NCBI GenBank assembly: GCA_964567745.1
Contig: CAZMNY010000001.1
Location: 248,001-312,000, forward strand
Length of the DNA: 64,000 bases
DNA from: CAZMNY01 sp964567745
Lineage (GTDB): Bacteria; Planctomycetota; Planctomycetia; Pirellulales; Pirellulaceae
Direction: 5' to 3'
The notes under the pieces were generated by a model, which saw only the letters and a list, made by a program, of their open reading frames with translations, had not been told where the DNA came from and did no database searches. Made by a program: the position numbers and the translations under genes. Numbering within the stretch: the first letter of the stretch is position 1; every line of letters begins with the position of its first letter. Positions 1-8,722 of this stretch are shown here, in pieces.

Positions 1-1
1 C

Positions 2-286
2 GCTTTGCTTACCGACGGTCGGTTTTCGGGCGGGTCGCATGGATTCATTGTCGGCCACATCACGCCGGAAGCTCAGGAAGGCGGCCCAATCGGGCTCGTT
101 CAAACAGGCGATCGGATAACGATTGACGCCGAGAATCACCGCATTGACATGGACGTCAGCGATGAAGAGCTCGCTAGTCGCCGAGCCTCTTGGGCGGCTC
201 CGCCGTACAAAGCCACGCGGGGCGTGCTGTACAAGTACATCAAGTCCGTCAAGACGGCCGCCGAAGGATGCGTCACCGACGAATAA
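2..286 (+). CDS. ilvD: dihydroxy-acid dehydratase, C-terminal fragment (window edge)
   Basis: The reading frame is open to the left edge, so only the last 94 residues are present. They carry the IlvD C-terminal signature LLTDGRFSGGSHG, followed by GHITPEAQEGGPIGLV and a GDRITID stretch. The enzyme dehydrates 2,3-dihydroxy-3-methyl acids to 2-oxo acids in valine, leucine and isoleucine synthesis, in the cytoplasm. The iron-sulfur ligands and most of the active site lie outside the window. The TTG at base 5 is an internal codon, not a start. Confidence 0.93.
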   Translation, partial: ALLTDGRFSGGSHGFIVGHITPEAQEGGPIGLVQTGDRITIDAENHRIDMDVSDEELASRRASWAAPPYKATRGVLYKYIKSVKTAAEGCVTDE

Positions 287-336
287 GCTCAGCGCAGTGA
301 ATAGCAGCAAACTCAAGCTAGGATCGTAGACCGAAC

Positions 337-822
337 ATGACCACACTAGAAACGTTTTTCCAGCAGTTCAGATTCAACCGCGGACGAACTTTGGCGACAC
401 TCGACCAGGCGGACGAAGCCGGCGCGCTGATGTGGAGACCCGGCGAAGGGCGAGCTCATATCGCATGGCAAATCGCACACGTTGGGATCACTGAGGACAT
501 TTTCTCAACAGAACGACTCGCCAAAGACAAGACGCCAAAACACGCCAACCTTTGGGATCGTTTTCGAGGCGGAAGTACGCCTGACGATGAGCCGATTTCG
601 AGCGACGAGATCAAGGCGATTCTGAGCGACGGACGCGACAACCTGCTCGACACCCTCGCGCGATTTAACGAAGACAATTTGAACGATGTGATGTGGGTGC
701 GCCCGGAGTCGAACCGTGAGTTGACGCTGCTCACCATTCTCCAAATCATTAACTGGCATGAGGCTCATCATCAGGGTCAAGCACACCTCACGTTGAACCT
801 CTACAAAGCGGCCGCCGGATAG
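337..822 (+). CDS. DinB-family protein
   Basis: A 161-residue soluble protein with the four-helix layout of the DinB/YfiT metal-binding superfamily. Histidines near residues 48-52 (AWQIAHVG) and a C-terminal helix with WHEAHHQGQ (around 140-150) fit the usual three-histidine metal site. Members act as thiol-dependent transferases or hydrolases, but the substrate cannot be read from sequence. Length is normal for the family. It starts 50 bp after ilvD on the same strand and could be co-transcribed with it, though nothing links the functions. Confidence 0.8.
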   Translation: MTTLETFFQQFRFNRGRTLATLDQADEAGALMWRPGEGRAHIAWQIAHVGITEDIFSTERLAKDKTPKHANLWDRFRGGSTPDDEPISSDEIKAILSDGRDNLLDTLARFNEDNLNDVMWVRPESNRELTLLTILQIINWHEAHHQGQAHLTLNLYKAAAG

Positions 823-903
823 TCACCCGCGAAGAATCCGCATTCGCGAGCTGGATTGGTGGCTTCGCAACGGATAACTGACTGAACAGTACGAGAGACG
901 TCC

Positions 904-1515
904 ATGTCGCGATGCGGAATCGAGTTCGTCTATTTTGACTTGGGCAACGTCCTGCTCGCATTCGACCACGGCATTGCCAACCGCGAGATCGCGAAACTCG
1001 TCGGGGCCAGTGAGGTGGCGGTTAATCAGGCTATTTTTGAGTCGGGGCTTCAAGACCGATACGAATGCGGCCAACTCGCGTGTGACGAGTTTCACGAGCG
1101 TTGTGTCACGCAAATCGGGGAATGCGATCGAGACGCATTCTTGCACGCCCTTTCCAACATCTTCAGTCGTATCGATGCGGTTTGGTCACTCGTCGAACGA
1201 CTTCGCGCAGCGAATGTGCGGATCGGAATCTTGTCGAACACGTGCCTGGCCCATTGGTGTTTTGTCACCGAGCACTTTCAGGCGCCGCGACCATTCGAAG
1301 TCTTGGCCTTGAGCTATGAGATTGGCGTCATGAAACCGGGCGCCGAGATCTATCATCGAGCGGCTCAACTCGCATCCGTACCGGCCGAGGCGATCTTCTT
1401 TGCGGACGATCGGCTGGACAACGTGCATGCCGCAAGAGAAGCCGGCTTCGACGCGGTGCAGTTCCTTGACGCCGCTCAACTAGAATCGCAACTTGTCGAG
1501 CGCGGCCTGCTTTGA
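904..1515 (+). CDS. HAD-superfamily hydrolase (YihX-like subgroup)
   Basis: A 203-residue HAD hydrolase with all four motifs. Motif I is FDLGNVLLAFD near residues 11-21, with the DLGN form seen in YihX-type sugar-phosphate phosphatases. Motif II is GILSNT, motif III is the lysine in VMKPGAEIYHRA, and motif IV is FFADDRLDNVHAA. The alpha-helical cap sits between motifs I and II. It probably dephosphorylates a small phosphorylated metabolite in the cytoplasm; the substrate is unknown. The ATG is preceded by a purine-rich GAGAGACG stretch. Confidence 0.85.
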   Translation: MSRCGIEFVYFDLGNVLLAFDHGIANREIAKLVGASEVAVNQAIFESGLQDRYECGQLACDEFHERCVTQIGECDRDAFLHALSNIFSRIDAVWSLVERLRAANVRIGILSNTCLAHWCFVTEHFQAPRPFEVLALSYEIGVMKPGAEIYHRAAQLASVPAEAIFFADDRLDNVHAAREAGFDAVQFLDAAQLESQLVERGLL

Positions 1516-1602
1516 AATTGTTCGAAGCGCAAGTCGTTCGGTGATTCGTTTAACCCCGTTTAACCCGCCGCCGCAGGCAAGGGGTGCTTCCAAGCAACCA
1601 AA

Positions 1603-1621
1603 CTGCGGCTGGAAGCCGCAG
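1603..1621. repeat. GC-rich palindrome between convergent genes
   Basis: CTGCGGC and GCCGCAG flank a TGGAA loop (7-bp perfect stem). It sits between the 3' ends of the HAD gene and the SUMF1-fold gene. No U-tract follows on either strand, so a classical intrinsic terminator is not supported. It resembles the short dispersed palindromes common in planctomycete intergenic DNA. Confidence 0.4.
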
Positions 1622-1634
1622 CCAAACGTTCCCT

Positions 1635-2837
1635 TTACTGCTGAATCTTCTTGATTGCTTCGAGCAACTTCGGGTCAGCGATCCCGAGCGCGCCTCGGCC
1701 CTCTTCGACGCGTGCGTCGACATCGTCTCGAATCGCATCGTCGTCGATTTCCCAGAATCTCGCCACTTCTTCGCGAGGCGCCTCGTTGAGCGGGCGAAGC
1801 AAGCGGAAGCCAACGCCGCGAGCTCGCTCGCTGGTAAACCACCAAGGACTCAGCGGAATGTTGGGATCCTCTTCCTTCCACATTTCATCGTCCGAACCGA
1901 GGCGGGCGGCGCTACGGCAGAGCAGGGCGTCTTCGCTGTACGCTCCGCCTTTGACAACTCGAGGATACGCTTTCGTCGGCCACCTAATGGCTTGCGCTGC
2001 AGTCAGACCCGACTTTCCGGCCAACCAAGCGAATCCCTTCGAATCGTACTCGTCGATGACCCATTCCGAGACGTTTCCATGCATGTCGTACAGATCCCAC
2101 GGATTGGGTTTCTTCTGTCCAACGATTTGCGTGACGCCGCCTGAATTGCCCTCAAACCACTCGTGATAGCCCATCTTGCTGGCGTCATCGCCAAAATAGA
2201 ACGCTGTCTTCGTTTCGGCGCGACAGGCGTATTCCCATTCGGCCTCGGTCGGCAGACGGTATTGATCTCCGCAGATTGCGGTAAGCCACTTGGTGTACTG
2301 CTTGGCCGCATACTGAGTCATCGTGACGGCCGGTTGGCGATCTTCTTCGCCGTTTTCAAATGTAAACGAGGAATCATAAAGTTCCGTCGGAGTCGTAATC
2401 GCGTCGATTCGGTTGGCGTCGGTTACCTGACGGATCTGCTTCGATTCGAACACCTTGAAGTGCTCGTAGAGCGACATGAATTGCTTGTACTCGATCCACG
2501 TCACCTCGTGCTTCGCCATCCAAAACGGCTCGATCTTCACTCGAACCTGCGGACCTTCGTCAGCGCCGCGTCCATTTTCGTTTTTGGGACTGCCGAGCAG
2601 GAATTCGCCACCGGGAATGGGCGTCATTTCAAATACGCCTTCGCCGCCTGGCATGCGCATTTTGTACGGCACCATGTAGCCATGTTTCGTTTTGACAAGA
2701 CGACCTGAAGCCGGTTTCTTGTCAACAAGCCCTCGGCGCGATGGACTCTTGGCGAAACCGACGGAGCCGAGGCAGACCATGGCCAGAAGTGACGTCAACG
2801 CCGCACGCAAAGTTGAACGGTTCATATGCGTTTTCAA
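1635..2837 (-). CDS. exported SUMF1/FGE-fold protein lacking the FGE cysteines
   Basis: About 400 residues with an N-terminal signal peptide (residues about 10-29, ending GFA). The formylglycine-generating-enzyme fold follows: MTPIPGGEFLLGSP, KHEVTWIEYKQF, YRLPTEAEWEYACRAE, DMHGNVSEWVID, and the C-terminal GVGFRLLRP. In catalytic FGE the C-terminal segment carries an RCAAR-type cysteine with a second cysteine five residues before it. Here the segment is CRSAARLG, with Ser at the first position and Ala at the second. It is therefore more likely a binding or structural FGE-fold protein than a sulfatase activator. An alternative ATG lies four codons in. About 60 C-terminal residues after the fold are acidic and charged. 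Confidence 0.85.
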   Translation of the reverse strand: MKTHMNRSTLRAALTSLLAMVCLGSVGFAKSPSRRGLVDKKPASGRLVKTKHGYMVPYKMRMPGGEGVFEMTPIPGGEFLLGSPKNENGRGADEGPQVRVKIEPFWMAKHEVTWIEYKQFMSLYEHFKVFESKQIRQVTDANRIDAITTPTELYDSSFTFENGEEDRQPAVTMTQYAAKQYTKWLTAICGDQYRLPTEAEWEYACRAETKTAFYFGDDASKMGYHEWFEGNSGGVTQIVGQKKPNPWDLYDMHGNVSEWVIDEYDSKGFAWLAGKSGLTAAQAIRWPTKAYPRVVKGGAYSEDALLCRSAARLGSDDEMWKEEDPNIPLSPWWFTSERARGVGFRLLRPLNEAPREEVARFWEIDDDAIRDDVDARVEEGRGALGIADPKLLEAIKKIQQ

Positions 2838-2918
2838 TTCGATTCTTGCTGTGCGATTCGTCGTCGAGGGAATCGCGGAATGACTTGGCGAAGGGAAGGA
2901 CCGGCTCGACTCGCGAGT

Positions 2919-3671
2919 TCAACGTCCCGTCTGATCTTGTTTCGTTATGCGATCGCGGAGTTCAGCGGCCAACTCATATTGTTCTGTGGCGACCGCTTCC
3001 GCCAAACGCTCGTGTAAGGTCTGCCCCACATTAAACTGATCGCGTAACGACTCACGAAATTCAGTCAGCCGGACGACAAGTTCGTTCTCTTCGTAGTATT
3101 CCTCAAGCTCATTGTCGAGGAACAAGTTGCGTAGTTTCTCGAGCCCCTCGTTGAGCTGGATTATAGCGCTCTCTGGGTCGCTCTCTTCTACGGCGTGCAA
3201 TCCGGCAGCCTGCGTCCTATGAAACAGGACGAACGGACGATACTGCTCGTGCGACATACTCCACTGCTCATCGGGACCATGTCCTGTACAGAAATCCATC
3301 AACGCCAAAGTGTGATCGGCGTCTCGTACAGCCAAGTCGTAACGCTGTATTTTGAGCCAACAGACTCGACGATGATAGTACTGAATAAACTCGCGATCCA
3401 CTTCTTCGCATTGCTCTTCATTCAGCTTGAAGTCATCGGAGTTGATGGACTCGCCAACCAGAAAATCCAAATACGTGTCAAAGCCGAAGGGCCGTGTGCC
3501 GTCGGGGCGACCATCAAATTCTAGCTGAAGCACGCCTAGATCGATCCGCATCTGCACGACTTCGCGGCCATCATCACCTTTGACCGTGCGCACGTTCACG
3601 GTTTCCGGGTCGTATGGCCAGTCACCCAAAAGCGAGTCGATATGGTCGAAGTCAGACATTGGTGCATCCAA
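2919..3671 (-). CDS. UvrB/UvrC-motif protein
   Basis: A 250-residue soluble acidic protein. The C-terminus (about residues 215-248) is a UVR helical hairpin (LHERLAEAVATEQYELAAEL, then RDRI), the short motif by which UvrB contacts UvrC and which recurs in stress-linked proteins. Residues 1-210 contain no domain I can name; they hold a beta-rich start (VVQMRIDLGVLQLEFDGR) followed by helical, TPR-like segments. No nuclease or helicase motif is present, so a role in excision repair should not be assumed. It is transcribed in the same direction as the SUMF1-fold gene 80 bp downstream. Confidence 0.65.
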   Translation of the reverse strand: MDAPMSDFDHIDSLLGDWPYDPETVNVRTVKGDDGREVVQMRIDLGVLQLEFDGRPDGTRPFGFDTYLDFLVGESINSDDFKLNEEQCEEVDREFIQYYHRRVCWLKIQRYDLAVRDADHTLALMDFCTGHGPDEQWSMSHEQYRPFVLFHRTQAAGLHAVEESDPESAIIQLNEGLEKLRNLFLDNELEEYYEENELVVRLTEFRESLRDQFNVGQTLHERLAEAVATEQYELAAELRDRITKQDQTGR

Positions 3672-3834
3672 GCCGATTCAATTTGCCAACGAAGCTCAAA
3701 TTGCCATGAACAATGCATAGAAATGGACGCGCGAGTCGTTTGTCGAATCGCTGAGACCACGTCAACGCTGACGAGGCCCTCCTACTCAAACTCCGCATAG
3801 TTTGATTATAGCACCCAGGCGGCTTCCGTCGCAG

Positions 3835-3870
3835 CGGACTACCTGGCCCCGTGCGGCGTGATAGTCCGCC
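3835..3870. repeat. inverted repeat in intergenic region
   Basis: GCGGACTA and TAGTCCGC (8 bp perfect) are separated by 20 bp. The element lies between two minus-strand genes and could be a remnant of a mobile palindrome or an RNA hairpin. No further copy was recognised in the window. Confidence 0.35.
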
Positions 3871-3889
3871 GGATGCGGAAAAATTAAGG

Positions 3890-3928
3890 CAAGAACCGAA
3901 GAAAGACCGGAAACCCGTGGGATTCCGG
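3890..3928 (-). terminator. probable intrinsic terminator downstream of the 4.0-4.3 kb gene
   Basis: Read on the minus strand, CCGGAA and TTCCGG enclose a 10-base loop and are followed by a pyrimidine-rich TCTTTCTTCGGTTCTTG run. It lies 30 bp after the stop of the small membrane protein gene. The T-tract is interrupted, so termination may be partial. Confidence 0.45.
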
Positions 3929-3957
3929 CCTCTCATGACTGCGGCGCTTACGTGACG

Positions 3958-4287
3958 TCAGTCTCGCAAGTGCATATCGAAATTTTGCGTAGCTAAGCTC
4001 GATGCGTCGGTATCGTCATCGATCACGAAAACGTCGCCAGCGGCCTGATACCTCATCTCCTTGATGATCCCGCGAACGTCCCACGTCAACATGAACAGGC
4101 CGAATCCCAACCAGAGGATCGACTCGGGAACGCGTCCCATGGGCAACAGGAAAATGAGGAAGGGCAGAATCAAAACGCTTGTCCAAACAAGCGTATAGGC
4201 CCAGCCCTGCCATTTGGTGGGAGTCAGACCCCAACCCCACGTCTTCTCTCGGAACCACTCGGGTTTTCCAAACATGACCCACCTCAA
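3958..4287 (-). CDS. small two-helix membrane protein, unknown function
   Basis: About 105 residues. Two hydrophobic segments are visible: LVWTSVLILPFLIFLLP (about 34-50) and SILWLGFGLFMLTWDV (about 56-71). They are preceded by an aromatic N-terminus (MFGKPEWFREKTWGWG) and followed by a cytosolic tail rich in Asp. The better start is the internal ATG at 4275 (MFGKPEW), because this begins the conserved-looking part. I do not recognise the family. It stands alone between a terminator-like hairpin and arfB. Confidence 0.6.
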   Translation of the reverse strand: MRWVMFGKPEWFREKTWGWGLTPTKWQGWAYTLVWTSVLILPFLIFLLPMGRVPESILWLGFGLFMLTWDVRGIIKEMRYQAAGDVFVIDDDTDASSLATQNFDMHLRD

Positions 4288-4548
4288 AGACTATGCGTTG
4301 GTTCGAAGCACAAAGCAGAATCGACTCATTTCCGGTCGTCGGTGCGACCTTCGCGAATCCTATGGCCTAGGAGTTGTTCGCAAGCCAAGCCAAATCCTTG
4401 TATTCCTTTTCACATTAACCGAAAAAAGCCCGAATCGTTGCCGACCGCGACTCTCTTGCGCGCCCCATTCTATCCCGCAGCCTGCCCGCCGGTGGCCTCG
4501 GCTGGCCGTTCATGACCGCATGGAACGATTCTACGAATAATGCGGAGT

Positions 4549-4971
4549 TCAATCGCCCCGGCTGGGTGGCCTACGATCTCGCTTTTTTTCGGACTTACGC
4601 CGCTTGCTCTGCAGGCGACGCTCCTTCGACGCTCGAGTCGGGCGAGTTAGTTTTCTTGGTCGCACGGGCTGAGCTGCCTCGAGAATAAACGATTTCAGTT
4701 TTTCCAGACAATCCTGCACGTTGCGGTTCTGGTCGCGATATCGTTCGCTCGCGATGACGACTTTCCCGTCCCGATTGATGCGATTGGCCAACTTCTTCTG
4801 CAACCGCTCGCGGACGCCGTCGCTGATGCATTGAGATCCAGCCAGATCCCAATGCAACGTCGCTTTTGTGTTGACTTTATTGACGTTTTGCCCGCCAGGC
4901 CCGCTGCTGCGGTCGTAACGAAACTGAAGTTCGCCGGCGGCGAGCGTGATGTTTGGATTGACGTATAACAT
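4549..4971 (-). CDS. arfB: alternative ribosome-rescue factor ArfB (peptidyl-tRNA hydrolase)
   Basis: 140 residues, the normal size for ArfB/YaeJ. The catalytic GGQ loop is in SSGPGGQNVNKVNTK (around residues 22-38). The C-terminal tail from about residue 105 is strongly basic (KERRLQSKRRKSEKKRDRR), which in ArfB enters the empty mRNA channel of a stalled ribosome. It lacks the codon-recognition domain of RF1/RF2. The protein hydrolyses peptidyl-tRNA on ribosomes stalled at mRNA ends. Start is the ATG at 4971. Confidence 0.92.
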   Translation of the reverse strand: MLYVNPNITLAAGELQFRYDRSSGPGGQNVNKVNTKATLHWDLAGSQCISDGVRERLQKKLANRINRDGKVVIASERYRDQNRNVQDCLEKLKSFILEAAQPVRPRKLTRPTRASKERRLQSKRRKSEKKRDRRPPSRGD

Positions 4972-5128
4972 AGTCGTTTTCGCCGGTTGGGAGATGGACG
5001 CTTGATTGAGATGCGGCTGGGACGTCTTATTGTCGTGGCTCGTCCACCTATCGTATTATGAGCAGATTCGTCGCCTCTGCCGTGCGGCGAAGACGATGGG
5101 TGTTGGTTTGACAAGAAAAGGAGACGCC

Positions 5129-6613
5129 ATGTTCGGTCGTGGGCGATCAAAGTTTTTCATCGTGCTTCCCTTGCTCGTGCTGTCCGCCGCCCTTGGTTCG
5201 TTGTTGTTGCCATCGATTTGGGGCCAGCCCCAGCCAGATCAGCCCCAGCCAAATCAGCCCCAGCAGAATCGGCCAGACGACTCGGCGGCCTCGAACGCGT
5301 CCCCCAAGACGCCTGCCAGCCAGCCCAAGTTGGGAACTCGCAAACGGGGCGAGGACTGGCCTCGATTCTTAGGAGCAGGCATCGATAGCGTTTCCAAGGA
5401 AACCGGCATCAACAAAGACTGGCGCACCAAGCGGCCGCCCATCGTCTGGTCTCGGCCACTCGGCGAAGGCTACGGTATCGGCGTTGTCTCGAAAGGGCGT
5501 TTCTATCAGTTCGACCGTTTTGACGACAAGGCGAGATTGTATTGTCTCAACGCGGAGACAGGCGAGCAACTTTGGCAATTTGAGTATCCGACGACCTATC
5601 GAGACGCCTACCAATACAGCGGAGGACCTCGCTGTTCGCCGCTCGTCGATGGTGACAACGTTTACATCTACGGTGTCGAAGGAATACTGCACTGCGTCCA
5701 CGCGATAACCGGAAAACCGATTTGGAAAGTCGACGTTCAAAAGCAGTTTGGCGTGGTTCAGAATTTCTTCGGCGTGGGGAGTAATCCGGTCATTGTCGGA
5801 GACCTCGTGATCGTGATGGCTGGCGGCAGCCCCGAGGAGGATCAATCGGTCCGAGCCGACAGGCTCGACAGCGTCTCGGCGAACGGCTCGGGAATCGTCG
5901 CCTTCGACAAGCGTTCGGGCGAGTTCCAATATAAGGCGGGCGATGAACTCGCCAGCTACGCCTCATTGACCACGGCCAAGATCGGCGGCAAGGATTGGTG
6001 CTTGGCGTTCGCACGCGGCGGCCTGCTCGGACTCGAACCGAAGACCGGGAAAGTCGAATTCCATTTGCCCTGGCGAGACAAATCGCTTGAGAGCGTCAAC
6101 GCTTCGACTCCAATCATCATTGGCGATCAAGTGTTGATCTCCGAAACATACGGACCAGGCACGGCCGTGTTGAATCTCACGTCTGGCAAGCCGAAGGTGG
6201 TTTGGGCCGATAGCGAACGCGTCCGCGAACGCAAACTGCAGACACACTGGAACACGCCGGTGCATCATGATGGCTATGTCTATGGAAGCAGCGGGCGGCA
6301 CACCGCGAACGCCGAGCTACGTTGTGTGCGGCTTAGCGATGGCAAAGTGCAGTGGAGCGTTCCCGATCTCACTCGCTCATCACTGCTCAAAGTCGACGGC
6401 CACTTCGTTTGTCTTTGCGAAGATGGCACGCTGATTCTGATTGAGATCAATCACACTCGCTTTAAGCCGGTTGGGTTGCTGAGCCTGAAAGATGAAAACG
6501 GTGATCCGATGCTGAAGTACCCTTGCTGGGCGGCGCCAATTCTATCCCACGGGCTACTCTACGTCCGAGGCCAGGACCGACTGGTGTGCCTCGAGTTGAT
6601 CGAAGCTGAGTGA
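5129..6613 (+). CDS. exported PQQ-type beta-propeller protein
   Basis: About 494 residues from the ATG at 5129, chosen because AAAGGAG lies just upstream and a signal peptide (FFIVLPLLVLSAALGSLLLP) follows at once. Residues 30-60 are a low-complexity QPQPDQPQPNQPQQ linker. The propeller comprises repeated PQQ/WD-like blades such as RLYCLNAETGEQLWQFEYP, LHCVHAITGKPIWKVD and RCVRLSDGKVQWSVP. Quinone-ligand residues of true PQQ dehydrogenases are not evident, so it is better viewed as a BamB-like periplasmic propeller of unknown partner. The opening blade segment (EDWPRFLGAG) is a form common in planctomycete paralogues, including the one at 41.2 kb. Confidence 0.85.
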   Translation: MFGRGRSKFFIVLPLLVLSAALGSLLLPSIWGQPQPDQPQPNQPQQNRPDDSAASNASPKTPASQPKLGTRKRGEDWPRFLGAGIDSVSKETGINKDWRTKRPPIVWSRPLGEGYGIGVVSKGRFYQFDRFDDKARLYCLNAETGEQLWQFEYPTTYRDAYQYSGGPRCSPLVDGDNVYIYGVEGILHCVHAITGKPIWKVDVQKQFGVVQNFFGVGSNPVIVGDLVIVMAGGSPEEDQSVRADRLDSVSANGSGIVAFDKRSGEFQYKAGDELASYASLTTAKIGGKDWCLAFARGGLLGLEPKTGKVEFHLPWRDKSLESVNASTPIIIGDQVLISETYGPGTAVLNLTSGKPKVVWADSERVRERKLQTHWNTPVHHDGYVYGSSGRHTANAELRCVRLSDGKVQWSVPDLTRSSLLKVDGHFVCLCEDGTLILIEINHTRFKPVGLLSLKDENGDPMLKYPCWAAPILSHGLLYVRGQDRLVCLELIEAE

Positions 6614-6644
6614 ACCGGCGCGACAAGTGAAATACTGCCGAAGA

Positions 6645-6753
6645 CTAGTGCTGTGTTACAGCTTGGAATTGGGATCGACAATTCGTTTGGTCAACGCCCG
6701 CCACGGCGAATCGGGTGCGCCACCCTAAAACTAAGGCGTAACGCAGCACTAGC
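6645..6753. mobile_element. MITE-like palindromic element
   Basis: About 108 bp bounded by imperfect terminal inverted repeats: CTAGTGCTGTGTTACAGCTT on the left, and on the right a run whose reverse complement is CTAGTGCTGCGTTACGCCTT. They match at 17 of 20 positions. There is no coding potential inside. Both ends finish in the palindrome CTAG, which may be the target duplication. The right end overlaps the stop codon of the sugar isomerase gene. No transposase is in the window. Confidence 0.6.
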
Positions 6754-7564
6754 GGCTTCGGCGACGCAACATGTCGCCTAGCGCGTCTTTGGAGCACTTG
6801 AGGATCTCATGGTAATCTGCCGTTTCGAGATCCTCGCCGAGCAACTCGATCTCCCAGAATCCGTCATAGCCGCCCAGCGAGAGGGCGACGACGACATCGT
6901 CAAGCTGCAAAACGCCCTCGCCCAGAAAACATCGATTGGGCTCGCCCACCGGCGGTTCTTTGGCGTCGCCCACCTGCACGATAGCAATCTCAGACGCCAA
7001 CTCGGCAAGCCGATCAAATTCGACCGGTTGGTCTGCGAGGCAATACGTATCCAAAGCGAGCTTAAGGTGACTCGAGTCATACTCGTCAATCAATCGAGCC
7101 GACTCGTTGATGCCGTTGAGAAACGTAAAGTCGGCGCCGCAGCAGGCTGGCATCGGCTCCACCGCGAGCACAACGCCATGCTCCTCGGCGAACGGCAAGA
7201 TCTTGTCGAGCGCGGTGCGAAATAGGCGCCATGCGTGGTTTAGCGTGTGACCGCCTCGGGCACCGCTGTAGACGATCAGGCAACCGGCCTCGAGCTGTCC
7301 CGCCAGCACGATCGAATTATGGGCGTCAACAATGCTTTCTCGAAACGAGCGACCGTCGCTTCCGGTGAAACCTCCAGCCCACAAGAGACTCGAGACGCCG
7401 AGGCCGTGTTCGCGGAGCAACTCGCGACCAAGCTCCTCGCCATAGTCCGAGAGCTTCTCGCGCCAGACGCCGATCGCTTTGATGCCATTCGCCGCGTAGT
7501 GGCGTACGTCATCTTCGAACGACCAACGATAGGTCGTCAGCTCGTTCACGGCAATTTGATTCAT
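6749..7564 (-). CDS. sugar phosphate isomerase/epimerase (xylose-isomerase-like TIM barrel)
   Basis: About 271 residues from the ATG at 7564, which begins the typical MNQIAVNELTTYRWSFEDD opening of this family; an upstream TTG at 7621 would add 19 residues. The TIM-barrel AP-endonuclease-2 fold shows in GVWREKLSDYGEELG, VLAVEPMPACCGADFTFL, LKLALDTYCLAD, IVQVGDAKEP, FLGEGVLQLDDVV and WEIELLGEDLETADY. Glu, Asp and His residues in these strands form the usual divalent-metal site. It probably isomerises or epimerises a sugar or sugar acid. It directly follows the TraB-like gene on the same strand, so the pair is likely one operon. Its TAG stop is contributed by the inverted repeat of the adjoining palindromic element. 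Confidence 0.85.
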   Translation of the reverse strand: MNQIAVNELTTYRWSFEDDVRHYAANGIKAIGVWREKLSDYGEELGRELLREHGLGVSSLLWAGGFTGSDGRSFRESIVDAHNSIVLAGQLEAGCLIVYSGARGGHTLNHAWRLFRTALDKILPFAEEHGVVLAVEPMPACCGADFTFLNGINESARLIDEYDSSHLKLALDTYCLADQPVEFDRLAELASEIAIVQVGDAKEPPVGEPNRCFLGEGVLQLDDVVVALSLGGYDGFWEIELLGEDLETADYHEILKCSKDALGDMLRRRSR

Positions 7565-7627
7565 CCGTGCAGTCCAGTAGGCGGCAAGATCAAAGTTGTC
7601 GACGATGGCAAGTCGAATCAATGCCGA

Positions 7628-8596
7628 TTACTCGGTCAAGTCCCAAGCGACGAGCCAATGCGATCCGCGACGGCGAAATCCAAAATCTCCCTCTAACCGA
7701 CGTTCCATATCCGGCAAATGGCCAGCGCCGTAAAACACCGCGAGTCGGCGCTTGCCAGCTCCCATCTGCTCACGCATCACGTCCAGCGCCTTCTTGTTCC
7801 GCTCGTTGATGATCGTCGTGCCATCGGGTCCGTTCAGAGCGTACATCGTGGCTTCCATCTGCTGGAATTGCTTGGCCATCACACGCTTCAAACGAGCCGA
7901 TCGGTCGCGCGAAACTAGCGCGAATAGAAACTGCAGATCGGTTGAGCCGCCGCCTTGCTGAGCCATGCTCTGGCCCATCATGCGAAAAAACAGTTGCGAG
8001 AAACTCTCGCCTCGCTTATTCATGCTCTTGGTAAACTCGGCCGGCGACATATCAGCGTGAACAAAGTTCTTCTTCTGATAGTCGATACAGTCCAGCTGAA
8101 ACTGAAGGTCGAGCATGTCCTTCATCATACGTTGCATGCCACTAAGCGCCGATGTTCCCTGACGTTTTTGCCCCTTGATGGGCCGAGCTCCTTCGGGAGC
8201 CACCAGCTCGTACAGCAATGCGTCGTACTGTTCGAACAGTTTGTTGAGCTTGTCGTAGTACCCCTTGTCGGCGATGTGGACGACGCCAATCAGGTCGACC
8301 GTCACACCGGGATAGCGATCCGATTCGTAGCGAGTGATCGACGTCTCCATCGCGACCGGATCGCCCTTGTCGTTATTTCGCAGTCGCAGGAATCGAGCGT
8401 TCTCGGCGACGGCCTTTTTCAGCCTCGCAGCGTCCCCTTTCTTGGAGTCCTGTTTCTTGGAGTCTCCTGTTTCTGCACCCTTTTTCTTGGCGGCGGGGGC
8501 TTGGGTGTCGACGGTGGCGGACGACTTGTCATCGGCAAACCCCGCTAGCAGGGAAGTGAGAGCCAGGATGACGCAACAAATTGGCGAGAATCGCAT
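7628..8596 (-). CDS. exported TraB/GumN-like protein
   Basis: About 322 residues from the ATG at 8596, which immediately precedes a signal peptide (FSPICCVILALTSLLAGFA). Family marks are VDLIGVVHIADKGYYDKL near the start of the mature domain, ALLYELVAPEG, and the C-terminal VFYGAGHLPDMERRL. The conserved His of GVVHIA, Glu of YELV and His of GAGHLP match the putative metallo-protease site proposed for TraB/Tiki families. A Lys-rich linker (about 30-60) separates the signal peptide from the domain. The substrate is unknown. It is upstream of the sugar isomerase with minimal spacing. Confidence 0.75.
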   Translation of the reverse strand: MRFSPICCVILALTSLLAGFADDKSSATVDTQAPAAKKKGAETGDSKKQDSKKGDAARLKKAVAENARFLRLRNNDKGDPVAMETSITRYESDRYPGVTVDLIGVVHIADKGYYDKLNKLFEQYDALLYELVAPEGARPIKGQKRQGTSALSGMQRMMKDMLDLQFQLDCIDYQKKNFVHADMSPAEFTKSMNKRGESFSQLFFRMMGQSMAQQGGGSTDLQFLFALVSRDRSARLKRVMAKQFQQMEATMYALNGPDGTTIINERNKKALDVMREQMGAGKRRLAVFYGAGHLPDMERRLEGDFGFRRRGSHWLVAWDLTE

Positions 8597-8722
8597 AGAA
8601 TGTCGCTCAGCTGTGAAGTGGGAACTGTTGGACAGCCGAAGTATACGCCAGCTAGAGTGCGCGAGCAATCAAGGTTGACCGCCAGAGCGAATCGGCTTTT
8701 TTTGGTTTTCTCGATAATCTAT

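Noticed and set aside
1603..1621. Intrinsic terminator between the HAD and SUMF1-fold genes
   Set aside because: The hairpin is good, but neither side is followed by a T-run.
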